From Pseudonocardia broussonetiae (GTDB lineage: Bacteria; Actinomycetota; Actinomycetes; Mycobacteriales; Pseudonocardiaceae), in the NCBI RefSeq assembly GCF_013155125.1, contig NZ_CP053564.1:5339501-5403500 (forward strand): a stretch of DNA of 64,000 bases, given 5' to 3'. The notes under the pieces are model-generated. The model ran no database searches. It saw only the letters and a program-made list of their open reading frames with translations, and was not told the DNA's origin. How positions within the stretch are numbered: the first letter of the stretch is position 1; each line of letters opens with the position of its first letter. The translations under genes were made by a program, and so were the position numbers. Of this stretch, positions 16,266-24,300 are shown piece after piece.

Positions 16266-17014
16266 TGCGGGCCCCGCTGCGGTGCGAGGTGCCGCTGCGC
16301 TACCCCGTCGGGCTGGTCGTCGTCACGGGCGTCCTGCGGTTGGACAGCGCGCCGGTGCTGCGCGCGGCGGCGCTCAAGGTCCTCGCCGACCGGCCCTCCG
16401 CGCTGGTGCTCGACCTCGCCGGCCTGGAGGTCTCCGATCCCGCCGCCGCGACGGTCCTGCCGCTGATCGAGCAGCACGCGGCCAACCGCGCCGACGCGGC
16501 GCTGCTGCTGGCCGCCCCGTCGCCGAGCGTGCTCGGGGAGCTGCGGCGCCTGGGCGTGAACGTCCCGGTGCACCCCAGCCGGGCCGCCGCGCTCGCCGCC
16601 GCGGCCACCCGGCCGGCGCCGACGCGCGTGCGCCTGCCGTTCGCCGCCGTCGAGGACGCCGCCGGGGCCGCCCGCGACCGCGTCCGCCACGCCTGCCGGC
16701 TGTGGTCGCTGAGCGACGGGCTGTCGCAGCGCGCGGCCCAGGTCGTCAACGAGCTCGTCACCAACGCCGTGCAGCACACCCGCACCGGCGGCACCCTGCT
16801 GGTCACCCGGCGGCCCGCGCTCCTGCACCTCGCGGTGCGCGACGCCAGCCCCGACCCGCCCGTGCTGGGAGAGGGGTTCGGCCTGCGCATCGTCGACGGG
16901 CTGAGCACCGGCTGGGGGGTGCGCGCGGTCCCGGACGGCAAGGTGGTCTGGGCTACCCTGCGGATCTGGCCGGACATCGACCCGCGCACCGCCCGTACGG
17001 TCGTCGAGCGGTGA
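16265..17014 (+). CDS. STAS plus HATPase (anti-sigma-type) fusion protein
   Basis: A 249-residue protein joining a STAS domain (about residues 1-110) to a GHKL ATPase domain (about 120-240). The STAS segment reads EVSDPAAATV, lacking the phosphorylatable serine of SpoIIAA-type antagonists. The ATPase has an intact N-box (NELVTNAVQH) and a glycine motif (GFGLRIVDG), as in RsbW-like serine kinases. A fused antagonist/kinase between cheB and cheR suggests that methyl/ester signalling is coupled to partner-switching control of a sigma factor. It overlaps cheB by 1 base and cheR by 4 bases. Confidence 0.82.
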   Translation: MRAPLRCEVPLRYPVGLVVVTGVLRLDSAPVLRAAALKVLADRPSALVLDLAGLEVSDPAAATVLPLIEQHAANRADAALLLAAPSPSVLGELRRLGVNVPVHPSRAAALAAAATRPAPTRVRLPFAAVEDAAGAARDRVRHACRLWSLSDGLSQRAAQVVNELVTNAVQHTRTGGTLLVTRRPALLHLAVRDASPDPPVLGEGFGLRIVDGLSTGWGVRAVPDGKVVWATLRIWPDIDPRTARTVVER

Positions 17015-18951
17015 GCAGGCCGCGCGGAGAGGGGCAGCAGGGAGAGGGGACGGCGTTGCCGGACATCGACGCGGGCGCACCGGACATCGACGCGGGCCTC
17101 GAGGCGCTGCTCGCGCACCTGCGCGACACCCGCGGGTTCGACTTCACCGGGTACAAGCGCTCCAGCCTGTCGCGCCGGGTGGCCCGCCGCATGCAGGAGG
17201 TCGGGATCACCGACCACGGCGAGTACATCGACCACCTCGAGATGCACGCCGAGGAGTTCACGGCGCTGTTCAACACGATCCTGATCAACGTCACGGCGTT
17301 CTTCCGGGACCCCGACTCCTGGGACCACCTGCAGAAGGAGATCCTGCCCGGACTGCTGGCCACCAAGCGGCCCGGCGAGCAGCTGCGGGTGTGGAGCGCG
17401 GGCTGCGCGTCCGGCGAGGAGGCCTACACACTCGCGATCGTGCTCGCCGAGCTGCTCGGCGTCGAGGAGTTCCGGTCCCGGGTCAAGATCTACGCCACCG
17501 ACGTCGACGAGGAGGCGCTGACCCACGCCCGCCAGGCCGTCTACGACGAGCAGCAGGTCCGCAACGTCCCCGACGAGTGGCGGGAGCGCTACTTCGAGCG
17601 CGTCGGCCCGCGCTACCAGTTCCGGCCCGACCTGCGGCGGTCGGTGATCTTCGGGCGCAACGACCTCGTGCAGGACGCCCCGATCTCGCGCATCGACCTG
17701 CTGGTCTGCCGCAACACCCTGATGTACCTGACGGCCGAGACGCAGTCGCGCATCCTGAGCCGGTTCCACTTCGCGCTGGGCTCCACGGGCGTGCTGTTCC
17801 TCGGCAAGGCCGAGATGCTGCTCAGCCACGGCGCGCTGTTCGTGCCGCTCGACCTGCGCCGCCGCGTGTTCACCAAGGTCGCGCGGGTGCTGCCGGCCGG
17901 CCCGGTGGCGCCCGTCGGGTTCGCTCCGCCGTCGGTGGCGGGCGACCCGATCACCGGCCGCACCTACGAGGAGATGCTGCTCTCCGGGCCCGTCGCGCAG
18001 CTCGTGGTCACCGTCGACGGCACGGTCGCTCTGGTCAACCGGGCGGCGGAGGCGCTGCTCGGGGTGTCCGTCCAGGACCGTGGCCGGCCCTTCCGTGACC
18101 TGGAGCTGTCCTACCGGCCCGTCGAGCTGCGCCGCTACATCGAGCAGGCGCAGTCCGAGCGCCGCACCGTGACGCTCGACGACGTGCGCCTGGGCAGGCG
18201 CGACGGCGAGACCGTCACGCTGGAGACGGCCGTCAGCCCGCTGTTCGACCCCGACGGGGCCGTGCTGGGCGTCACGGTCACCTTCCACGACGTCACGACC
18301 GCCCGCCGCCTGCAGGACGACCTGCGCCGCGCCCACCTGCAGCTGGAGACGGCCTACGAGGAGCTGCAGTCCACCAACGAGGAGCTGGAGACGACCAACG
18401 AGGAGCTCCAGTCCACGGTGGAGGAGCTGGAGACGACCAACGAGGAGCTCCAGTCCACCAACGAGGAGCTCGAGACGATGAACGAGGAGCTGCACTCGAC
18501 CAACGACGAGCTGCAGTCCATCAACGACGAGCTCCAGGACCGGACCGCGCAGCTGAACGAGGCCAACCACTTCCTGGAGTCCGTGCTGGGCGGTCTGCGC
18601 GCCGGGGTGGTGGTGCTCGGGCCCGACCTCAACGTGCGCGAGTGGAACCGGCAGGCGCAGGAGCTGTGGGGGCTGCGCCGCGAGGAGGTCGTGGGCCAGC
18701 ACTTCCTGGCCCTCGACATCGGGCTGCCGCTCGACCGGCTGCAGCCGATGATCCGGGAGGCGCTCAGCGGGCGCGCCGGGTCGCAGGAGCTGGGCGTGGC
18801 GGCGGTCAACCGCCGCGGCCGCAGCATCGGGGTCCGGGTGCTGAGCAGCACGCTCGACGGCCATCCCGACGCCGCGCCGGGGATCATCCTGATGATGGAG
18901 CAGGACGACGCGCAGCCGGCGACGCAGGACGCGGCCGACCCGGCCTCCTGA
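17011..18951 (+). CDS. cheR: CheR-type methyltransferase with PAS and coiled-coil
   Basis: A 646-residue protein from GTG 17011 (TTG 17056 behind GGAGAGG is an alternative start). Residues about 25-290 form the CheR N- and C-terminal domains: SAGCASGEEAYTLA is the SAM-binding motif, with NVTAFFRD and VCRNTLMYL also present. A PAS domain follows (about 320-430), then a long coiled coil of repeated NEELE/NEELQ heptads (about 450-515), then a second PAS (about 525-620). This architecture matches CheR-PAS proteins that work with CheB and histidine kinases in stress sensing. The output kinase domain is missing here; the STAS-ATPase gene upstream may supply that role. Confidence 0.88.
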   Translation: MSRPRGEGQQGEGTALPDIDAGAPDIDAGLEALLAHLRDTRGFDFTGYKRSSLSRRVARRMQEVGITDHGEYIDHLEMHAEEFTALFNTILINVTAFFRDPDSWDHLQKEILPGLLATKRPGEQLRVWSAGCASGEEAYTLAIVLAELLGVEEFRSRVKIYATDVDEEALTHARQAVYDEQQVRNVPDEWRERYFERVGPRYQFRPDLRRSVIFGRNDLVQDAPISRIDLLVCRNTLMYLTAETQSRILSRFHFALGSTGVLFLGKAEMLLSHGALFVPLDLRRRVFTKVARVLPAGPVAPVGFAPPSVAGDPITGRTYEEMLLSGPVAQLVVTVDGTVALVNRAAEALLGVSVQDRGRPFRDLELSYRPVELRRYIEQAQSERRTVTLDDVRLGRRDGETVTLETAVSPLFDPDGAVLGVTVTFHDVTTARRLQDDLRRAHLQLETAYEELQSTNEELETTNEELQSTVEELETTNEELQSTNEELETMNEELHSTNDELQSINDELQDRTAQLNEANHFLESVLGGLRAGVVVLGPDLNVREWNRQAQELWGLRREEVVGQHFLALDIGLPLDRLQPMIREALSGRAGSQELGVAAVNRRGRSIGVRVLSSTLDGHPDAAPGIILMMEQDDAQPATQDAADPAS

Positions 18952-18968
18952 GCGGGAGCCGGCCGGGG

Positions 18969-19736
18969 TCAGGACGCGAGCGCCGGGACGGGCTCGCTGA
19001 GCTCGCGCGCCACGGCCCGCAGCGGGGCGCCGGCGCTGACCAGGTCGAGGTGGCTGCCCGGCACCTCGACCAGCCGCGCGTCGGGGTCGAGGCAGGCCTG
19101 CCAGCGCACCAGCCGGTCCTCGCGGCTGTAGAGCGCGGTGAACGGCACCCGCACCGGCGCGCGCAGCATCTCGCGGAACTCGGCGCAGCACTCCCCCAGC
19201 AGGCACGACAGCCGCGCGAGCCCGGGCACGCCGAGCGTCCCGGCCACCGCGATCGCGGCGGCCTGCAGCAGCAGCGGGCGGCTGACGCCGTAGAGGTCGA
19301 ACGGGGTGCCCAGCGTGGTCAGCGACCGCACGGGCAGGTCGGGGTCCTGCAGCGCCACACGCGCGAACTGCCCGCCGCGGCTGTACCCGACGAGCCGGAC
19401 GCCGTCGCCGTCGTCGGCCTCGCGGACGACCTCGCGCAGCCGCTCGACGGTCTGCGCGCCGCAGCCCATCCCCGCACCCGCGGTGTAGGTGGTGACGGTG
19501 TAGCCCAGCCGGCCCAGCCACTCGCGCAGCGGCGCCAGCGTCAGCTCGGTGGTGCACAGCCCGCCGACGACGACCACGGCACCGCGCCCGCGCCACCCCG
19601 GCGGGACCTCGCCCGGCCCCGGGTCGAGGACGCCGCCCGCCGCGCTGCGCAGGCGCCGCAGCAGCGCGCCCACGGAGACGGCGGGCAGCGGGACGGCGGG
19701 CAGCGGGAACGCCGCGGGGACGGGCAGGGAGATCAT
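18969..19736 (-). CDS. alpha/beta hydrolase (lipase/esterase-like)
   Basis: A 255-residue protein with an alpha/beta-hydrolase signature. The nucleophile elbow GYSRGGQ lies near residue 118, an acid is likely in SREDRLV and a histidine in PGSHLDL. The N-terminus is hydrophobic and proline-rich (LPVPAAFPLPAVPLPAV), possibly a membrane anchor. It lies downstream of the DUF3618/holin operon but behind a strong hairpin, so it may be transcribed separately. The substrate is unknown. Its 3' end converges with cheR, leaving only 17 bases between the stops. Confidence 0.75.
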   Translation of the reverse strand: MISLPVPAAFPLPAVPLPAVSVGALLRRLRSAAGGVLDPGPGEVPPGWRGRGAVVVVGGLCTTELTLAPLREWLGRLGYTVTTYTAGAGMGCGAQTVERLREVVREADDGDGVRLVGYSRGGQFARVALQDPDLPVRSLTTLGTPFDLYGVSRPLLLQAAAIAVAGTLGVPGLARLSCLLGECCAEFREMLRAPVRVPFTALYSREDRLVRWQACLDPDARLVEVPGSHLDLVSAGAPLRAVARELSEPVPALAS

Positions 19737-19795
19737 GGTGGTTCCTCCGCAGGGACGGACGGGACGGGCACGACGGGGAGCGGGTGGGACGGACC

Positions 19796-19824
19796 GGGGC
19801 CCGCGACCTGCGGTCGCGGGCCCC
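19796..19824 (-). terminator. 13-bp-stem hairpin after the DUF3618/holin operon
   Basis: GGGGCCCGCGACC and its exact complement flank a 3-base loop (TGC), immediately downstream of the stop at 19832. There is no U-run, as is common for actinobacterial terminators. Confidence 0.7.
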
Positions 19825-19831
19825 GGCGGCG

Positions 19832-20557
19832 TCAGCTCCCGCGCACCGACTGCGCGGAGTCCTTCGCCTGGCCCTGCACCTGCTGGGCGGCCGAGCGGCC
19901 GTCGTCGGCGACCGTGCGGCCCGCCTCGGTGGCCGTGCCGCGCACCGCCTCGACGGCCTGCTGCGCGGGCTCCTGCAGGTTCTCCTTGAGCTCCGTCGCC
20001 ACGTGCTTCGCCGCGTCGGAGACCGGCCCGGAGAGCTCCTGGGCGCGGTCGCGGGCCTGGCTCGCCAGCTCCTGCTCCCGGCGGGTGGCCGGCAGCAGCG
20101 ACGACACGAGCAGCCCGGCGCCGAAGGCGACCAGTCCGGCGGCCAGCGGGTTCCCGCGGGCCTGCCGACGCATCGCCTGCGGCGCCTGCTGGGCGGCGCC
20201 GGCCACGGTCGAGGCGGCGGAGGACGCGGTCGACGACACCGACGACGCCGCGTGCTGCGCCGACGACGACACCGTCGACGCCGCGTGCTGCGCAGCCCCG
20301 GTCAGGTCCTGGCCGGTGCTGTGACCACCGCTGTGGCCCGTGCTGCGCCCGCCGTAGCCGATGGTGCCGGGCGTGTCGTGCGAACCCATCACTGCCTCCT
20401 TCGCGCGGCCGAACGCGCCGCGCACCCGGTCGACGCGCCGCTCGACGATGCGTCCGGGGCTCACCTTGTCGGTCAGGGCGTCCACGTCGCGGCTGAGCGT
20501 CGCCTGCGTGTGCTCGATCTCCGCCCGGATCCGGTCCGGGTCCTCGCTGGTGGTCAT
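19832..20557 (-). CDS. DUF3618-type membrane-associated protein
   Basis: A 241-residue protein. The first 50 residues are the DUF3618 pattern (RIRAEIEHTQATLSRDVDALTDKVSPGRI). A Ser/Ala-rich low-complexity stretch with repeated QHAAS units follows, then one likely membrane segment (PLAAGLVAFGAGLLVSSLL, about 160-180). The tail is amphipathic and lysine/glutamate-rich. Such proteins always travel with holin-family small membrane proteins in actinobacteria, where they are thought to act at the envelope under stress. It is last in a three-gene operon and overlaps its neighbour by 4 bases. Molecular function is unknown. Confidence 0.75.
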   Translation of the reverse strand: MTTSEDPDRIRAEIEHTQATLSRDVDALTDKVSPGRIVERRVDRVRGAFGRAKEAVMGSHDTPGTIGYGGRSTGHSGGHSTGQDLTGAAQHAASTVSSSAQHAASSVSSTASSAASTVAGAAQQAPQAMRRQARGNPLAAGLVAFGAGLLVSSLLPATRREQELASQARDRAQELSGPVSDAAKHVATELKENLQEPAQQAVEAVRGTATEAGRTVADDGRSAAQQVQGQAKDSAQSVRGS

Positions 20558-21216
20558 CGGGAATCTCCTCGGTTGCCCTTGAGGGCGTCCGGAACGGTGG
20601 ACAGCGTCTCGACCGTGCGGTCGGGACGAGGGTGCACGCGCCGCAGGTTCGAGCGGCCGGTGACGAACAGGACGGCGGCGATGATCGCCCACACCAGGGC
20701 GACGACCAGCCCGGACCATCCCGAGCCGATCACCCCGCTCAGGCCCGCCCACAGCGCGATGGACAGGAACAGCAGGACGAAGTGGCCGGCGACCCCGGCC
20801 CCCGCCAGCGCGCCCGCCGCCTTGCCGGTGCGCGCGGCCTCCTGCGTCAGCTCGGCCTTCGCGAGCGCGATCTCCTGGCGCACGAGCGTCGAGAGGTCGC
20901 GGCTCACGGTGCCGAGCAGCTCGCCGACCGACCGGGTGTCCCGGTCGCCGTGCCCCGGGTCGTGCCCGGCCGGGTCCGCGACGGGGCCCGGACCGGCGGC
21001 GCGCTCCGCGGGGATCGCCGTCCCCGGGTGGTTGTCGCCGTAGGTCGGCCCGCCGTGCCGCTGGGCCTCGTACTGGTCCGGCGCGTACTGCTCGGCGTAG
21101 CCGCCGGGCGCGTACTGCGGGGCGCGGGGATCGGGTCCGTACCCGCCGCCCGATCCGGTCGGACCCCCGGCGTGCGACCCGGACGGTCCGGGGCCGGGGT
21201 TGACGGGGCCGCTCAT
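20554..21216 (-). CDS. phage-holin-superfamily (DUF1469) membrane protein
   Basis: A 220-residue protein. The first 105 residues are Gly/Pro/Tyr-rich and disordered. The rest matches the DUF1469 'phage holin family' group: a conserved SVGELLGTVSRDLSTLVRQEIALAKAEL-type helix (cut here), then two membrane hairpins (about 135-190). Despite the name these are chromosomal actinobacterial membrane proteins, not phage genes. It sits between a PAP-like helical protein and a DUF3618 protein with 4-base overlaps on both sides. A shorter paralogous set lies at 23896-24737. Confidence 0.8.
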   Translation of the reverse strand: MSGPVNPGPGPSGSHAGGPTGSGGGYGPDPRAPQYAPGGYAEQYAPDQYEAQRHGGPTYGDNHPGTAIPAERAAGPGPVADPAGHDPGHGDRDTRSVGELLGTVSRDLSTLVRQEIALAKAELTQEAARTGKAAGALAGAGVAGHFVLLFLSIALWAGLSGVIGSGWSGLVVALVWAIIAAVLFVTGRSNLRRVHPRPDRTVETLSTVPDALKGNRGDSR

Positions 21217-22196
21217 CGCGGGTCCCGCCGCGGCCGGTCGGAACCCAGCTCCTCGACGTACTCGCCGACCGTCGTCGAGCCCGGGCGGGGCGCGTGCGTC
21301 GGGCCCGGCGCGGGCGGGGGCGGCGGGACGACCGGTCCGTCTCCGGGACCGGTGCCGACGTAGGGCGGGGGCGGGGAGCCCGGGCCGGCTCCCGGGGGCA
21401 CGGCTCCGGGGGGAACCGCGCCCGGGGGCACGGCTCCCGGCGGGGTGCCCGGCTCGACCGGGGGCATCCGGCCCGGTCCGGCCGTCCCCGGCCCGACGGG
21501 TCCCGGTCCGACCGGACCCGGCCCGACGGGTCCCGGTCCGGCGGGGCCCGCTCCGGGGTAGCCCGGGCCGGCGGGTCCGGGCACGGGGTGGACGGGCGCG
21601 CCCGGTCCGGGCGGGAGGTGGCCCGTCGTGCCGTACCCGTTGCCGGGCGCGCCGTAGGGGCCGCCCGGGCCCGAGGGCCCCTCGTCGCGCTGCGCGTCGA
21701 CCGCACCGCGGGTCAGCCGCCCGGCGACCACGCCGGCCAGCGCCGCGCCCAGCAGGAACGCGCCGGGGCGGCGGCGCGCGAAGGAGCGCACCTCCTCCAG
21801 CACGTCGCCGGGCTCGTGGCGGTCGAGCCAGCCGGCGAGGTCGTCGATGCGATCCGCCGCCTGCGCGGCGAGGTCGGCCGCGGGGCCGCCGTCGCCGCCG
21901 TCGGACATGCCGTGCAGCTCCCGGGACAGCGAACGCAGTCCCTCCGTGGCCTTCTGCTGTCCGGCCCGGACCTGGTCGGTGGCCTGGCCGCGGGCCTCGC
22001 CGACCAGGTCGCGGGCCTGGCGCCGCGTCTCGCGCGCCACCTGCCCCGCCTGCTCGGCCGCCGTCGACGCCACCTGGCGTCCGGCGTCGGCGGTGGTGCG
22101 ACCGACCTCGGCGGCGCCCTCGCGGGCGGCCTGTCCGGTCCCCTGCCCCTGCTGCGCGGGCGGCCCCTGCGGTGAGGCACTCGTCTGCTGCGTCAT
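21213..22196 (-). CDS. helical membrane-associated protein with proline-rich tail
   Basis: A 327-residue protein. Residues 15-100 are a long amphipathic helix rich in Ala, Arg, Glu and Gln. A single short hydrophobic segment (GAFLLGAALAGVVAGRL, about 140-157) follows, then a 150-residue Pro/Gly tail with GPVGP and PPGAV repeats. It is the first gene of the DUF3618/holin operon and lies behind a clear SigB-like promoter. The helix resembles apolipoprotein-like membrane-binding repeats. Function is unknown; a role in envelope stress is inferred from neighbours and promoter. Confidence 0.7.
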   Translation of the reverse strand: MTQQTSASPQGPPAQQGQGTGQAAREGAAEVGRTTADAGRQVASTAAEQAGQVARETRRQARDLVGEARGQATDQVRAGQQKATEGLRSLSRELHGMSDGGDGGPAADLAAQAADRIDDLAGWLDRHEPGDVLEEVRSFARRRPGAFLLGAALAGVVAGRLTRGAVDAQRDEGPSGPGGPYGAPGNGYGTTGHLPPGPGAPVHPVPGPAGPGYPGAGPAGPGPVGPGPVGPGPVGPGTAGPGRMPPVEPGTPPGAVPPGAVPPGAVPPGAGPGSPPPPYVGTGPGDGPVVPPPPPAPGPTHAPRPGSTTVGEYVEELGSDRPRRDPR

Positions 22197-22237
22197 CGCC
22201 ACTCCTCCAGTTGCGTCCGACTGATTTCGGCCGCCGA

Positions 22238-22261
22238 TTACCCGCTGTGAACCGCTCCAAC
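22238..22261 (-). promoter_or_regulatory. SigB/SigF-like promoter (GTTG-N14-GGGTAA)
   Basis: On the minus strand GTTG, 14 bases, GGGTAA sits about 42 bases upstream of ATG 22196. An AACTGGAGGAG ribosome-binding site lies in the leader. It diverges from the CDGSH promoter 15 bases away. Confidence 0.7.
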
Positions 22262-22275
22262 CGGACACGCCGGGG

Positions 22276-22300
22276 GTTTCGGATCGGCCCGAACGGGCAT
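22276..22300 (+). promoter_or_regulatory. SigB/SigF-like promoter, GGGCAT variant (GTTT-N15-GGGCAT)
   Basis: GTTT and GGGCAT are separated by 15 bases, directly before the CDGSH gene. The same GGGCAT variant occurs at 39420 before a methyltransferase gene. Confidence 0.55.
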
Positions 22301-22309
22301 GTGGGAGGA

Positions 22310-22591
22310 GTGACTGCAACCGATGTACCCGGGATCCGCCGGGTGGAGGACGACAGGACCGGGCGGCCGGTGCGCGAGACCGTCGACGACCCGCCCGACA
22401 TCGTCTTCGTCGACGAGGGACCGGTGCTGGTGCGCGGCCCGGTCGTCGTGGAGATGCCCGACGGCCGGCGCGTGCGGTCCGAGCGCCCCGTCTCGGCGCT
22501 GTGCGTGTGCCGGCGCACCCGGCGCCCCCCGTTCTGCGACACCAGTCACCGGCGCAAGGTCCGCGACGAGGGGGAGGCCGGGCGTGCCTGA
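22310..22591 (+). CDS. CDGSH-type iron-sulfur protein
   Basis: A 93-residue protein ending in a CDGSH-like 2Fe-2S motif: CVCRRT, three residues, PFCDTSH. The three Cys and one His ligands are all present, and the usual Gly after Asp is Thr. CDGSH domains bind a labile 2Fe-2S cluster and act in redox sensing or cluster transfer. GTG 22310 follows GGAGGA very closely; GTG 22301 and GTG 22343 are alternatives, so the start is uncertain. It overlaps the next gene by 8 bases, indicating tight coupling with a heme-oxygenase-like diiron protein. Confidence 0.8.
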   Translation: MTATDVPGIRRVEDDRTGRPVRETVDDPPDIVFVDEGPVLVRGPVVVEMPDGRRVRSERPVSALCVCRRTRRPPFCDTSHRRKVRDEGEAGRA

Positions 22592-23594
22592 GCTGCCCCC
22601 ATCCCGCGGCCCGATCGGGGACGCCCTGCTCGCGGTGCTGCGCGGTGACGCCGAGCCGTCCTCGCTGGACCCCGCCGTCGTCGAGGACGCCGACCCGTTC
22701 GGCGAGGACCTGCAGCTGGCCCTGTACTGCGCCTACGAGCTGCACTACCGCGGCTTCGACGGCACGTCCGACGACCTCGAGTGGGACCCCTCCGTGCTCG
22801 CCCTGCGCCGCGCGATGGAGCGGGTGTTCCTCGACGCGCTGCGCGCCGCGGTCCCGCCCTCGGACGGGAGCGACCTCGACGAGGTCATCGCCGGGCTGCT
22901 CGTCGAACCGGTGTCGGCGCACGGGGTCTCGCACCACCTGCGCCGCGAGGGCGAGGAGTGGCAGGTGCGCGAGTACGTGGTGCACCGCTCGCTCTACCAC
23001 CTGAAGGAGGCCGACCCGCAGGCGTGGGTGATCCCGCGCCTGGACGGCGAGGTCAAGGCGGCGCTGGTGACCGTCGAGCACGACGAGTACGGCGCGGGCA
23101 ACCCGGTGCGGATGCACGCCCGGCTGTTCGCCGAGATGATGCGCTCCCTCGGGCTCGACGACCGCTACGGCGCCTACCTCGACGCCGTGCCGGCGCCGGT
23201 GCTGGCCGAGGTCAACCTCATGTCGCTGTGCGGGCTGCACCGGAGCCTGCGCGGCGCGCTGGTCGGGCAGTTCGCGACCGTCGAGCTGACGTCGTCACCG
23301 GGGTCGGATCGCCTGGTGCGCGCGATGCGCCGCCTGGGCCTGCCCGACGCGGCCGTGGAGTTCTACTCCGAGCACGTGGAGGCCGACGCGGTGCACGAGC
23401 AGCTGGTGCGGCGCGGGGTCGTCGCCCCGATGGTGGCGGCGGAGCCGGAGCTGGCCGCCGACGTCGTGTTCGGCATCCGCGCGTCGACGCTGCTCGCCGA
23501 CCGCACCGACGCGGTGCTGCTGGAGAGCTGGGCCGCCGGGCACGGGGCGCTGCGCGTCCCGCTGCCCGGGATGCCGCACGCCCCCGCGGCCTGA
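22584..23594 (+). CDS. iron-containing redox enzyme (heme-oxygenase-like diiron fold)
   Basis: A 336-residue helical protein of the heme-oxygenase-like 'iron-containing redox enzyme' family. Candidate metal ligands are in YELHYRGFDG, VEHDEYGAGN and EFYSEHVEADAVHE, matching the Glu/His/Asp set of HDO-type diiron oxidases. Such enzymes use a diiron centre to oxidise small molecules, fatty acids or amino acids; the substrate here is unknown. GTG 22584 overlaps the CDGSH gene. The CDGSH protein is a plausible electron donor or iron-cluster partner. A 13-bp hairpin ends the unit. Confidence 0.8.
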   Translation: MPELPPSRGPIGDALLAVLRGDAEPSSLDPAVVEDADPFGEDLQLALYCAYELHYRGFDGTSDDLEWDPSVLALRRAMERVFLDALRAAVPPSDGSDLDEVIAGLLVEPVSAHGVSHHLRREGEEWQVREYVVHRSLYHLKEADPQAWVIPRLDGEVKAALVTVEHDEYGAGNPVRMHARLFAEMMRSLGLDDRYGAYLDAVPAPVLAEVNLMSLCGLHRSLRGALVGQFATVELTSSPGSDRLVRAMRRLGLPDAAVEFYSEHVEADAVHEQLVRRGVVAPMVAAEPELAADVVFGIRASTLLADRTDAVLLESWAAGHGALRVPLPGMPHAPAA

Positions 23595-23635
23595 CCCTCC
23601 CTGACCGGACGCCGTACCGGTGCTGGAACGACGAC

Positions 23636-23666
23636 GGCCCCCGTGCACCACCGGTGCACGGGGGCC
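23636..23666. terminator. bidirectional terminator hairpin
   Basis: GGCCCCCGTGCAC (23636-23648) and its exact complement (23654-23666) are separated by CACCG. It sits between convergent genes (the diiron protein on + and a lipoprotein-like gene on -). Confidence 0.85.
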
Positions 23667-23689
23667 GCGACGTCCGACCGTGCGACAGG

Positions 23690-23899
23690 TCAGCCGCCCC
23701 CACCGACCTCGTCGCCCGCGCCGCCCTCGCCGGGCGCCGTCTCGTCGCCGGCGTCGCCGCCGTTGCCGAACCCGTCGCCCTGCTCCCCCTGCTCGGGGAC
23801 GCCCGGGCCGCCGTCGCAGGAGCCCGCCCCGGTCAGCACGAGCGCGGCCGCGGCGACGGTGCCGACCACGATCCGGCGCGGACGGGACGCGCGGCTCAC
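23690..23899 (-). CDS. small secreted Gly/Asp-rich protein, possible lipoprotein
   Basis: A 69-residue product. A basic N-terminus (SRASRPRR) and a hydrophobic core (IVVGTVAAAALVLTG) form a signal peptide, and the AGSC that follows resembles a weak lipobox. The mature part is almost entirely Gly, Glu, Asp and Pro. No family is recognised. It overlaps the DUF3618 gene upstream by 4 bases and is last in that operon, so it is probably an envelope protein of the same stress set. Confidence 0.6.
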   Translation of the reverse strand: MSRASRPRRIVVGTVAAAALVLTGAGSCDGGPGVPEQGEQGDGFGNGGDAGDETAPGEGGAGDEVGGGG

Positions 23900-24300
23900 C
23901 GCTTCCGCCGACCGGAGCGCAGGATCAGCAGCAGCACGGCCAGGAACGCCGCGGCACCCCCGGCGGCGACGGCCGGGCGGTCGCGGATCAGCGCGCCGAT
24001 CGCGGGCGCCTTCTCGTCGACGACCGCGCGGGCCTGCTCGGCGCGGTCCCTGACCACGGCGAGGGTCTCGTCGGCGCGCTCCTTGACCACAGCGACCGTC
24101 TCGTCGCGGCGCTCCTTCACGCGGGCCGGGACGTCGACGCGGTGGGCCAGCTCCTCGACGGTCTGGCCGAGGTCGGCGCGCAGCTCGTCGAGGTCGGCGC
24201 GGAGCTCGGGGGTGGAGCGCTCCTCGGCGCGGCCGTCGACGACGGGGCGCTTCGGGTCGACCGGGGTGTTCCCGGCGGTCTCTCCGGCGGCGTGGCTCAT
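23896..24300 (-). CDS. DUF3618-type membrane protein, second copy
   Basis: A 134-residue protein with the DUF3618 helix (TPELRADLDELRADLGQTVEEL), VKERADET-type repeats, and a C-terminal membrane segment (AVAAGGAAAFLAVLLLIL) closed by basic residues. It is paralogous in architecture to the gene at 19832 but much shorter. It lies in an operon with a holin-family protein (4-base overlap upstream) and a small secreted protein downstream. Function is unknown. Confidence 0.78.
   Translation of the reverse strand: MSHAAGETAGNTPVDPKRPVVDGRAEERSTPELRADLDELRADLGQTVEELAHRVDVPARVKERRDETVAVVKERADETLAVVRDRAEQARAVVDEKAPAIGALIRDRPAVAAGGAAAFLAVLLLILRSGRRKR

Noticed and set aside
15222..18951. Chemotaxis operon
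   Set aside because: CheB and CheR are present, but CheA, CheW, CheY, receptors and flagellar genes are not.
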